From positions 310,001-374,000 of the forward strand of contig JALNQF010000025.1 in assembly GCA_028456385.1 (NCBI GenBank): a stretch of 64,000 nucleotides of DNA, read 5' to 3'. This document shows positions 51,424 through 61,028 of the stretch, piece after piece; position 1 is the first letter of the stretch; each line of letters begins with the position of its first letter. The notes beneath the pieces are model-generated. The model was not told where the DNA came from. It did no database searches and was given only the letters and a program-made list of their open reading frames with translations. A program made the position numbers and the translations under genes. The stretch is from Ophiosphaerella korrae (Eukaryota; Ascomycota; Dothideomycetes; Pleosporales; Phaeosphaeriaceae).

Positions 51424-52149
51424 TTAAGCTTGAAACTTGAGGAAAACCCTTGTCTCGTTGACTTTCAATCCCTCGCCTTCTGGTAGCAATCTCAAATAGT
51501 AGTACGGGAAGAAATAACTCGTTGAGCTGGCAGGGTACCACTTGGCACCCCATGTTGTGGTATTGTATCCACCAAGATACCAACCACTCTGCTTCTCCTC
51601 GCCAATGAAGTGTTCATATACAGTTGGCTGTTCCCCATCCACTAAGTATAGCATGCTTGCGTCATACTTGTATTGGGATAAACCGATAGGTGTCCATTTT
51701 GCGTCTGTGGGAGCGCCGGCAGCGTTGACTTTAGTATCCGTAAGGACGGTGAGCTTATTCGAAATGCACTGGAAAGCGTTTCGAGCAATTCCTCGAGCGT
51801 GACCAAGTGTGACCTATAGACAAATTAGCTACTGGTATTATTCAAAAAACTAGGACGAGTTGCGTACGTATCCCCACCGCATGACAGGCCCAGTCTGAGG
51901 AGTGTAGGAAAGCGAATATGCGGTGCTGGGTCCGACATTTACGAGATCAGGGTTCTCCGCGTCAGAAACAGTCAAACTCCAGGGTCCAGCAGTTTGGGTG
52001 TCCGCATTGTAGCCTGGATAAGAGGCGCATCCTGCTGGGAGGGCTTTGATGGTTACATCTGGAAGAGTGGATCTGGTGTGAATGAGAGGAACAGAGGTAG
52101 CAAGGGTGATGGAGAGGAAAGAAGCGAATATTAAGGTGTTGGTAAACAT
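51424..52149 (-). CDS. Small secreted protein of unknown function
   Basis: Two exons (52149-51868 and 51813-51424) join in phase 0 across a 54-nt GTACGC...CTATAG intron and give 223 aa. A signal peptide is clear (MFTNTLIFASFLSITLATS). The mature protein has only two cysteines (GCASYPG and FQCISNK), many Tyr and Trp residues, and no recognised domain. An upstream in-frame ATG at 52170 would add seven residues before the signal peptide, so 52149 is preferred. Size, secretion and location beside AA9 would fit a wall-associated or plant-interaction protein, but that is inference. Confidence 0.75.
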
Positions 52150-52793
52150 GTTGAAACTAGGCACGACCATGATTTTCGGGGTAGTGGATATCGTGAAAAG
52201 CCAACGGACTGATGCGTGAGTTGAGTCTGGCGTTCGGTATCGACTTTATACTTGTACGTAACCTCACCCCTCGAACAAGATCTTATCAAGCCTAGGCACC
52301 GGCATGCTCTTCTCGGACTATTTTCACTTTGGGTCAAGTATCGTCGCTAAGTACAGTTACAAAGCCGGAACACGCACGAGTAGCGGATTGTGGCCTTGCG
52401 AACGCCGTTAGATTTCCACCGGTGAACGATAGAGTCGGTGAGATCAATTCCTCGGAACCTAAATATAGGGGAGAGGGATTATCGAATTTCGCACGAAATT
52501 AATTGGGGGCCTTAAAAGGCCGTAAGTGCGCATGGTGATTGGTTAGCATTGATGTGTTTAGGCGAAATGAGGCAAGGCGTGATAGAGCACTGCGTGGATG
52601 CTATCCCCAGGCGACCTAGGCCACCCACTCATAATTTCAAGAACTAGAAGCAATCTGAAATCAGGAGACGCCTATAATGGTGAACATCTCAATGCGACAC
52701 TGAGGTGCAACCGAGTTGTCTTGCCTAGTCGCGACGTTACCAACCGCATCTTCACAACCAGGCATCTCTCTGGTTCCTCAACGCACCTGGATG
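52150..52793. other. Intergenic region
   Basis: This 644-bp gap carries the promoter of the small secreted protein and the 3' flank of the coiled-coil gene. Nothing was recognised. Confidence 0.45.
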
Positions 52794-54965
52794 CTAGCCA
52801 GCCATTCTGGACGCTTCGGAACAGACAACAATCCACTTAGAAATGTACGAGTTCCTCTCATAACTGTCTCCATCTGCTGTTCCTGTTTTTGACAAGGCAG
52901 GTGCTAGTACAAGATCCACAGTCATTCCTGGATGCGGTGCATTCGATCCTTGAGCTGCTTCCATGATGTTGCTGTCAAATCTCATTCCAGCAACTGTTCT
53001 CTCGTTCCAGCAATGGGCCGTGAAAAGAGCTCTGGACTTGCATAGCTCTTCATCCAAGGTGAACGTCTGATGAATTATGCCTCGCAACTCAGTCTCGCCT
53101 GCATTCTTGAGATTTGCTATCATGAAAGGCGCAACGGCCTTGACAAGCCCGGCGACCACGGCTGTAACATGGTTCTCTATATGCTGTCGATTCGCCACCC
53201 TAGAGACCAGATGCGCGGTTCTTGCCTTCCAAGAAGCATACTCTCTTACATCAGCTGAGTGCAAGGACCCTTGTTCTAGATGTTGCGGTATAAGGTAGCT
53301 TTTCGCTGCGATACATGAGCACAACATCTTGTTTCCATGTAAAAATTCCAACTCACCTGGCTCAAGCTGCGCAAACAATATAGTCAGTCCCTCATGGAAA
53401 GCACCAGCCCACCACAGGCCAGAATGGCGATCGAAGGTAAGTATCTCACTTGATAGCCAATTCATCAAGAGGCTTTGGACAAGAAGACGCCTATTTCCTG
53501 GGTTTGCAAGGTAATCTCTATAAGCGGGCGTTAAACTTTTCAGATATCCCTTGTTCCGGGCGCTGAGCTTCGGGAGTGGATTTGAGTGACAGAAATCTTC
53601 AACCCAGTGCTGCACACGAAACAGTATTTCTTTGTACATTTTTCCGATTGAATCGTCATCCAACATGGATGATGATTCCTGCCGAAATCGGACGAGTGCA
53701 TCCACGGCCCCTTCCCATTTTTGCTTCATCTCGCTATGCTCCTGTTGAAGTCTGTGGATTTTTGCCGAATCATCTCGTTCTTTTTGAATAGCATCGCGCA
53801 GTCTATGTTCCAATTGTTCTCTTGAAAAGTCTCGCAGCGAGTGCTCCTGAGAGGTTTCCCAAGTCTCTACCCGGCCAGATTCGTTCTCATAGGCGTGATT
53901 CTTATTACGCATAACCTCATTATCATCGTCGGTTTCACTGGGAATAATGGAGGTGTTCGCTGGATCTAGATTGAGCGAGGGGTTTGTCATAGCTCCTTTT
54001 GCCCAAGTTGAGGCTTTCGACAAAGTAAACTCTGGCGCAGGAACTCGACTAATTTGGTGAACCATCCTGACACCATGAGGTTGATGGACATCGTATGAAC
54101 GCTGCCCGGGAGTGATCGGTTCGAGTTGTAATTGTTTTTTATTTTCGCTAAATGGATGGTTAGTAGGATCTAGGTGATCGATATACAGCTCATTTTGCTC
54201 AGTGACAATGGGTCCAGGATTATGGATATCTGTATACTTTTGTCCTTGACTGTGTGGGTCCATATGGGCTCGTCGATCTCCATCAGTCTTGGGTGCAAGA
54301 GCCGGATGATTTGCATGTCTCTCGCTGGCCCCTTGAGGGCGAGAGGAATCATTAACCTGCGCAACTGTGTACTCAGTGGGTGTCTGGCGTTGCCCTTCGA
54401 ACGGGGCAATGGCCCCGTGATGGACCTGATGCTGCTGTCTTGCCTCTTGAGTATCAGAAGCACTCTGTGAACGCTGATCAGTAGGCATGCCCCATCGCTC
54501 TGGTAATGTTGGTTGGGCAGCATGATGGGTTTGATATTTGGCTCCAACGTCGGGTGTCAAAAAGTTAGTGTCATGCTTGTCCACAGTGGGTGCAGAATCA
54601 AGCATGCCACCATTCTTGACTCCAAAGGCGTGGAAATTTGTCGAGTTCTGAGTGTGCTGGTTGATACTTCGCGTGCAGCATTCATCGGCAATAGGCGTAC
54701 GACTGCTAGCATGCTCTGTACTAGCGGTTTGGCGTTCACGTTGGCCGTTGTATGAAGGGCGCCTTACGCTCGACATACGCGCAGGAACTCTGTTCATGGT
54801 GTTTTTCGAACCAGGCTGCTGAACGTCCATATGATTTTGAGACCTACTGGAATCGTAATCGGCTTGATTGCTACTGGGGGTTGGTGGTAATGGTTTGCCA
54901 CTTGCGAACATTTTGATTTCCTGTAATTTTGACCTTACAGCAGGGTGCCTTCGTAACCGGTTCAT
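52794..54965 (-). CDS. Coiled-coil protein of unknown family with an N-terminal SH3-ligand motif
   Basis: I do not recognise this 723-aa protein. Its single exon is fully open. Residues 24-30 are K-P-L-P-P-T-P, which fits the class I SH3-ligand consensus [R/K]xxPxxP. Residues ~30-375 are rich in Gln, His, Asn, Ser and Pro and look disordered. A heptad-rich charged stretch at ~380-435 (EQLEHRLRDAIQKERDDSAK) suggests a coiled coil. From ~445 to the end the sequence looks globular and helical, with aromatic clusters (FRVQHWVEDFC, HSGLWWAGAFHEG) but no known domain. A start at Met19 (54911) is equally possible and would place the proline motif at the N-terminus. It lies tail-to-head with the GTPase on the same strand, 274 bp apart. 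Confidence 0.8.
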   Translation of the reverse strand: MNRLRRHPAVRSKLQEIKMFASGKPLPPTPSSNQADYDSSRSQNHMDVQQPGSKNTMNRVPARMSSVRRPSYNGQRERQTASTEHASSRTPIADECCTRSINQHTQNSTNFHAFGVKNGGMLDSAPTVDKHDTNFLTPDVGAKYQTHHAAQPTLPERWGMPTDQRSQSASDTQEARQQHQVHHGAIAPFEGQRQTPTEYTVAQVNDSSRPQGASERHANHPALAPKTDGDRRAHMDPHSQGQKYTDIHNPGPIVTEQNELYIDHLDPTNHPFSENKKQLQLEPITPGQRSYDVHQPHGVRMVHQISRVPAPEFTLSKASTWAKGAMTNPSLNLDPANTSIIPSETDDDNEVMRNKNHAYENESGRVETWETSQEHSLRDFSREQLEHRLRDAIQKERDDSAKIHRLQQEHSEMKQKWEGAVDALVRFRQESSSMLDDDSIGKMYKEILFRVQHWVEDFCHSNPLPKLSARNKGYLKSLTPAYRDYLANPGNRRLLVQSLLMNWLSSEILTFDRHSGLWWAGAFHEGLTILFAQLEPGELEFLHGNKMLCSCIAAKSYLIPQHLEQGSLHSADVREYASWKARTAHLVSRVANRQHIENHVTAVVAGLVKAVAPFMIANLKNAGETELRGIIHQTFTLDEELCKSRALFTAHCWNERTVAGMRFDSNIMEAAQGSNAPHPGMTVDLVLAPALSKTGTADGDSYERNSYISKWIVVCSEASRMAG

Positions 54966-55239
54966 AGCCAGGCGTGGAGGCTGAAGGGGCTGTGAAGCTG
55001 TGCACCGCAGCAGGTGTTGGCTTTATGCACTCCTCGCACGCCCGGACTTGGCGCAGCGACCCTCTAGTTCCCACAGCCTCGCAACCCTGGCTACAGGCGA
55101 AATTTACAGCTGTGCCAAAAAAGTCGCCATGGTACATGAAAAGGAAATGAAGACCCACAAGTTAACGGTCCCATAGCGTTTGCAAATTGATATGCCATGA
55201 AGGAACTGACTTCCAATAAATTATAGTAACATACATCTA

Positions 55240-56279
55240 CTATATACTCAGGGGGACACCTGCCAAAGGGAGTATGACGTTTACAGTTGCGGTGATCGCG
55301 ACCCCTAAGATCGTTGCGAACAAGCCCAGTCTGCCCTTCCATTTATTATCCTTTTTCTTCTCAACCTCGATCTGCTCGGAAACCTCACGACCTGTCCGTT
55401 TCTGGAGTCTTCTGCGATGGTGTAATCGTTGCTGTTGCTCCATAAGTAGCTCATCGCGTTCCTTCTTGAGGTCCACAACTTCAGATGCGTCATCTTCCGC
55501 TTCATCGATTAATAGTTGCAGTCTCTGGAGTCTGTGTCCTGACTCTCCGATGGTATTGTCTATCTTCGGGATAATCCACTGACCAGCATTCGTTTCTTCA
55601 AGCCGTTTATCTTGATCAACTAACTCAACCTGAATGTCGAGAATGATGTCCTCTAGTCGCATAAGCCTGCAGATGATTGCCTCTGCCTCAGTTCGAGTTC
55701 CTTCATAACGCCGTATCGTCGATCCTGCTCTTTCCATATCCATCCAAAAGTCTTTTCGAAGCTCACGCTCGCGCTGTAGTCCCTTGGCTTCGTTGGTCAG
55801 TTCCGACCACATTGTCGTTAAGAGCACGACGTTTTTCAGGTTCTGCTCCCCACAAAGACGCTTAAACATCTCTAGATATCTCCGCGCTGTTCCCGTCATT
55901 CTGTTGTCGGTAATTCGATGCATATATACAATGCCCTTGAGCGATATTCCAAGTCTGTATTGGGTGCAAAGGAAGTGGACTATCTCATCGAGGATCTGAG
56001 CATCTGACCTTTCTGTATCGTCAAATCCAGGAGTGTCAACAATGCCAACTTCATGATTCCCGACACCTACGCGAACAACCTGACAGGATTCAGTTTCTTT
56101 ACGCATTTAAGTCAGCTCATGGAGAGATAATGGAACCTAAGCCCCACACCTGCTTTCAATGTTCCCCCTTCAGTCACTGAGCCAGCGGCTACTTGGTTGA
56201 CGAAGTAGCTTTTCCCGGCGCCTGTGACTCCCATGACAAGTATCATTGAACAATTTTTGTAATGATGCGTGGGTGACAT
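55240..56279 (-). CDS. P-loop GTPase (AIG1-like/fungal G-domain) with C-terminal membrane segment
   Basis: This is a putative GTP-binding switch protein. Two exons (56279-56150 and 56096-55240) give 328 aa. The G1 motif GVTGAGKS is at residues 17-24. The G3 motif DTPGFDDTE follows the intron. The G4 position reads TTMW rather than TKxD, a pattern I associate with fungal AIG1-like GTPases. A charged coiled-coil-like region (about 195-290, with MEQQQRLHHRRRLQKRTGRE) follows. One hydrophobic segment at the very end (LGLFATILGVAITATVNVIL) suggests a tail anchor. The intron uses a GTGTGG donor and a weak AAAG acceptor but joins TLKA to ETESCQVV in frame, restoring the switch region. An in-frame Met 17 codons upstream (56330) is an alternative start. 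Confidence 0.82.
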
Positions 56280-56814
56280 GTTCGATACTGAAAATTTAAG
56301 CTTGCTAGAGTTATCGAGTGGGTGTGTCAACCTCTTGTCGGAACACGAGGCACCACGGCCGGCTCAAAAGCATAAATGCTGCAAGCCAAAAATTGGGTGA
56401 TCCAGGTGGTGCATGAGATAGGGTTGATACCTAGGGATCGCAGTCGCCGAGGGTTCAGCCTAGCCTATCGAACAGCTGCGTTCGGTAACGCTTTGAGTTT
56501 GGTGCTCCGTCATGATTGGTAGAGATAAGTCGAGCTGAGGTCACACTAAGGTCCTCCATACGCCACAACTGCAGCTGAGGCACCATATATCAGCATGGCT
56601 GCATATTCTCACAGGAAGCTGGCGAATGAAATAAGATGGGGAGGGGCTGAGCTTCGATAGTGTGGGTGGAGCTTCAAGGCTGAACCTCAGCCTTGTGCGT
56701 GAACCGTGTCCACGGCCCGATCGCGATCACTCCTACAATCCGGTTTCTTTCAGTCCTTTTGGAGCGATTTTCAACTCCATACCATCCTGTGTTACCTCGA
56801 CCTCTCTGCCCGCC
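56280..56814. promoter_or_regulatory. Divergent promoter between GTPase and Hsp70-SH3 genes
   Basis: These 535 bp separate two divergent start codons, which would allow co-regulation. I found no clear HSE array (nGAAnnTTCn) or other defined site. Confidence 0.45.
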
Positions 56815-59508
56815 ATGAAGATTTTGGATAAACTGGTCAATCGCCCGAAGAAAACGAGGTCCCAATCAAATGAGGCTAAGCCGGATACACCTGAGAACCT
56901 TAAGAACCCAGATAAACGGATAATTCATTATGGTTCTGATCCGAAGAATCGACCTTATGAGAGAGCCAAGTCTCCCCGAGTCTATAATGCGATATCCTCA
57001 CCAAGTACCCATGAGCCTCAACTGCGCAAGCTCAAGGGATACCCAAACTTAGCGAAATCGTCGGCGAACTTTCAAAATGAACCTTTTTCTTTTGCTTCAA
57101 TAGGGACTACAACAGCTACTACGCCTACTGTCCAATCACTACCCAAAGTCGCAGAGACTCCAGAACCAACACATCCTGGATTCATTCTCATCGGTATTGA
57201 TTTTGGAACAACGTAGGCTTCTACAATCTGTAAGCGAACACAGCTGACAATATCCAGGTTCTCTGGCGTAGCTTGGGCGTTCTCAAAACAGCCAGATGAC
57301 ATCCAAATCATCACCAACTGGGATTCTATCGAACCCCACAACTCAGATAAGGGAAAAGCCCCAACGAAGATCGCATACGAAAGACGTGGCCTAGACGAGC
57401 CACTAAGAAGCCCAAACGATCGAAATCGTCTCCGAGTAGATTGGGGTTACGGTGTAGAAGATGCAAATGCGGCAGAATGGTTTAAACTTCTTCTTCTCGA
57501 TGAGTCAGAGATGGACAAAGGCCAAAGTGAATCTCCACAAATACAACGAGCTAGATCGCTACTTCGTGAAGCTGGAAAGACACCTGTTCAGGCAGTTGCG
57601 GATTATCTTCGCATGCTGTGGCTACACGCAATATCAAATATGGAAAGGAGCCTCGGCAAAGAAATGATAGAAGGACTGCAATTCCAAGTTGTGTGCACTG
57701 TCCCAGCAGTATGGAACAGTGCTGCAGTTAATAAAATGAGAACTGCAGCAAAAGATGCTGGCATCACCTCGCAGCGTTTAGCCGGCTTAACCTCTTTAGA
57801 GTTTGTCTCGGAGCCTGAGGCCGCAGCTCGTACGTATTATCCAAGCATAGTATACACATGAAGCAAACACTAACGCTTCCTACCAATATCTAGTTGCTAC
57901 TTTCGAAGATCTCAAAGCCAGGCCAACTATTAAACAAGGCGATACGTATGTTGTCTGTGATGCAGGAGGGGGCACAGTAGATTTGATAAGTTATAAGGTC
58001 ACTGAACTAAACCCCTTGCAATTAGACGAATGTGTGGAGGGATCCGGTAAGTTGTGTGGGGCTGTTTTCTTAGATGAAGATTTCGAAAAAATGATAGCCC
58101 AGCGACTCGGTGATGCCTGGGACGTTCCAGAGTCCATAAAGCGAGAGTTCATGGATGCGCAGTGGGAGAACGGGATCAAACGAGCATTTGAAGACCAAGA
58201 TAAAAGATGGAAAATTACAATACCGTACCCATGTGTGATGCGTGGTGCACCACCTTCGATTATACTTGACAAGTAAGTCGGCCCCTCAGGCACAGAATAT
58301 ACAATTGACAGCTTTTATAGAAACCATGTCAAGGATATATTTGAACATGTTGTATCTCAGATTCGTGCATTGGTAAACGACCAGATAAGTGCAGTAGAGG
58401 AGAAGGAAAATAAATTACCGAAGGTCAGTCACCAATTTGCAGTTTTTATCTTTACTAATGTTAGCAGGGTATTATTCTCGTTGGTGGGTTTGGAAGTTGC
58501 AGATACATCTTCAATGTTCTTCGCCGTGAAAACCAACTTCGCGGAATTGAGGTACTCCAATCTACTGGCTACAAACCGTGAGTTAAACAAGACCTTACTG
58601 TTAGAGATTTCACAATAACGAGTTTTGTGTAGATGGACTGCAATTTGCCGTGGAGCTGTCTATAGTGCCCTCACTAATTCCCTATTACGCAAACCTGTCG
58701 TGGGCTCGAGAATCCTACGTTGCAATTACGGTACGGACTTTATGACACCCTTCGACCCACGTTATCATCTCGAGGGTGATAAGTTCTTCTACGAGCGAGC
58801 GGGCCGAGATTATGCAGTTAATCAGCTTCGTTGGTATTTGAAGAGAGTATGTATATGTAGTTTTACTTTGTAATCTTACTTAACCATGTCTAGGGCGATA
58901 TCCTGTCTGGTACAAAACCTGTGCGCCATCCCTGGGTCGAATATGTCTCCTGTGACATACCAAGATCGACTTACGAGTTTGATAAGTCGGTGTATACCTG
59001 TAGGGCCCGCAACCCGCCATCTCGGATTACTGATGGCGTTGAAGGGAGTTGCAGGTTGCGAACTGATAGCCCAATTGACATCTCGAGTATTCCGATATCA
59101 ACTGGCAATGATGGCAAACAATACAAGGATGTACATCATGAAGTTCAGATGAAAGTCATTGGAACTGCGGTAGAATTTGCAATTTTGTACGAGGGTAAAC
59201 AAGTTGGACGCTCACAACTCGTTGCAGAGGTAGATGATTCGATTTACTCAACCCTTTCCACCGAGGTGTCCGGCTCAACCCTGCTCACATTATCACCTCG
59301 GCCTAGTCGGCAGCAGTCCGACTCTTTCAAGAAATGGAACGCTATTGCTATGTACAGCTACGACGCTGAAGAAAAGAGCCGCCACTCTTTTGTCAAAGGC
59401 GATAGATTTCTGATAACCGGTCACGGATCACAAACAGGATGGCTGGTAGCTGAAAGAAATGGGGTGACGAAGCTGATTCCCGATAACTACATTTCTCCGG
59501 TACCATAG
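56815..59508 (+). CDS. Non-canonical Hsp70-type ATPase with C-terminal SH3 domain
   Basis: This is a putative actin/Hsp70-fold ATPase fused to an SH3 module. Seven exons (56815-57212, 57258-57829, 57894-58272, 58321-58423, 58468-58577, 58633-58846, 58894-59508) join in frame to 796 aa. Residues 1-125 look disordered and basic. ATPase motifs are present: phosphate-1 IGIDFGTTFSG near 127-137 (assembled across intron 1), phosphate-2 VCDAGGGTVDL near 343-353, and adenosine motif ILVGGFGSCRY near 486-497. PWTAICRGAVY is also family-like. The usual peptide-binding domain and EEVD end of chaperone Hsp70s are not seen; the chain continues into ~200 residues of divergent sequence. It ends with SH3-like sequence at ~741-795: AMYSYDA, FVKGDRFLI, GWLVAER and IPDNY. 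Clean consensus introns suggest a live gene. Confidence 0.88.
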
Positions 59509-60198
59509 AACACTCTCCAGCGATACGAATCTTGAGCCGCGAGAGTCGGCTTTTAGACAGTCGCTGATTTCAAGACTCCACTTTAAGGCAAGGATGATAC
59601 CCGGTAACTTAATTACAATTTATTTACAGTACGAAAGATCTTCAGCCAAACATACAGCAACTAGTCTTGCTTAGAAGTAACGCTGATGTTATGTATTGAG
59701 GACATAACACTATTCGCCTCGATGAACCAACTAACTTCTACCACATTACAATAGCGTCATTGTCTCGAACGTGTATTCAATTCGCCTTCACACGTTCTTC
59801 GACTCTAAAAAAGTAGCAATTGGACATCATGTGAGGTGGTTAAACGAATGGTCAAGCCCAAGGTGTTGCGAGATGCGAGCTCAGGAATGAGTGGGAGATG
59901 ACCATTGATTGAAGAGCTATCCGAGCTGAGCTACTTATATACACAATGGAGCAGCTCGAGCGGCTCGTGCAGCGAGCTTACTGCTGCGAGCTTACCTGAA
60001 TTGTATGGAGCAGAGCTCTAACTTGCGACACACACCCCAGGTGAGCTGCGCAGTAGAGCTTTTCGGTAGGTTTTGTAGCAGTCATCTGAACTCAGTTGGA
60101 ACCACCTTCACCTGCGGTTCTGTTTGTTTTGAGCTCGTGCGCTGCTCGCAGTATACTCAGAGTTTTCCAGTCTCGTAAACTCTTCAGTAACCATCATC
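59509..60198. other. Intergenic region, GAGCT-rich at its right end
   Basis: These 690 bp hold the 3' flank of the Hsp70-SH3 gene. From about 59930 the hexamer-scale motif GAGCT/AGCTC recurs about eight times in 140 bases. A GAGCT-rich leader runs into the next gene. Confidence 0.5.
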
Positions 60199-61028
60199 AT
60201 GGCCATTGTAAGTTGTTGATTTTGGAGCTTTGCAGCTCTATCCTAAGCTTCCCATCTTGTTTTCTCGTTGGCGATTGTTGTACTAACGCGTTTTTGTAGA
60301 GCAAAGCTAAGAAAGCTGCTCGCGCTCGCGTCTCTCGCTCCCGCACTGCCTCCAATGCCGCTGCTTCCAAGAAGAAGAAGAAGCGCACCAAAAAGACTCT
60401 GGTGCCGCCGCGCTCGCCCTCGCCGCCCTCTCGTGCCTCCTCTCCTGAGGTGGTTGTGGGAGCTCTCCGTGAGGAGCCCTGCCTCCGCTGCGCTCGCAGC
60501 GCGTTGGCCGGCTGCTCCAACGGGAGCTGCTATGACTCCCTTAGGGAGGGGGTTCAGCGTTGTGTACGCTGTGCTGCTGGCAACCACGGCTGCGTTCTTG
60601 TGTAAGTTAATATAAGAGAGCATCTCCAGCTCCTCGACTCGCTGCTGGTTGAGAGCCTCTCCAGCTCTTTCAATTCGTCTGATTTCAGTCGGCTGACTTG
60701 TATTTGTAGCCCCGTGATCGCCCGCCGCGCCGCCACTGCCCTTGTCGCCGCCCGAGCTCGTGAGGCTCCTAAAAGGGAGCTCAAGGCTCTCCGAAAGACT
60801 TTGCGCGTCCTGCTCGGCGAGGTCGTGGAGGAGACTCTAACTCCTCGGACTCCTCTGCCCAAGCCCGCTCCCGTACCCGCGCCTGCTGCCGCGCTCGCTG
60901 ATGTTGCCGTTACCGTAGGAGCAGCTGTTGCTCTGCTGCTGGGCGACGAGCGAGCTGAGAGAGTCTTTGTGCGCCGTCTACGCGCAAAGGCACTCCTTGG
61001 TGAGCTTGTTGATCTTTTGTTCGAGTAG
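60199..61028 (+). CDS. Small Lys- and Cys-rich protein of unknown function
   Basis: I do not recognise the family. Three exons (60199-60207, 60300-60601, 60710-61028) join in frame to 209 aa; the first exon is only three codons (Met-Ala-Ile). The introns have GTAAGT donors and TTGTAG acceptors. Residues ~4-35 are very basic (AAASKKKKKRTKK), a likely nuclear signal. A Cys cluster follows: CLRCARSALAGCSNGSC, then RCVRCAAGNHGCVLVP, arranged C-x2-C-x8-C-x4-C and C-x2-C-x6-C, which resembles a zinc-binding knuckle. The C-terminal half is Ala/Arg/Leu-rich and helical. The setting (GAGCT-rich repeats beside a dead transposon) suggests a lineage-expanded family. Confidence 0.65.
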
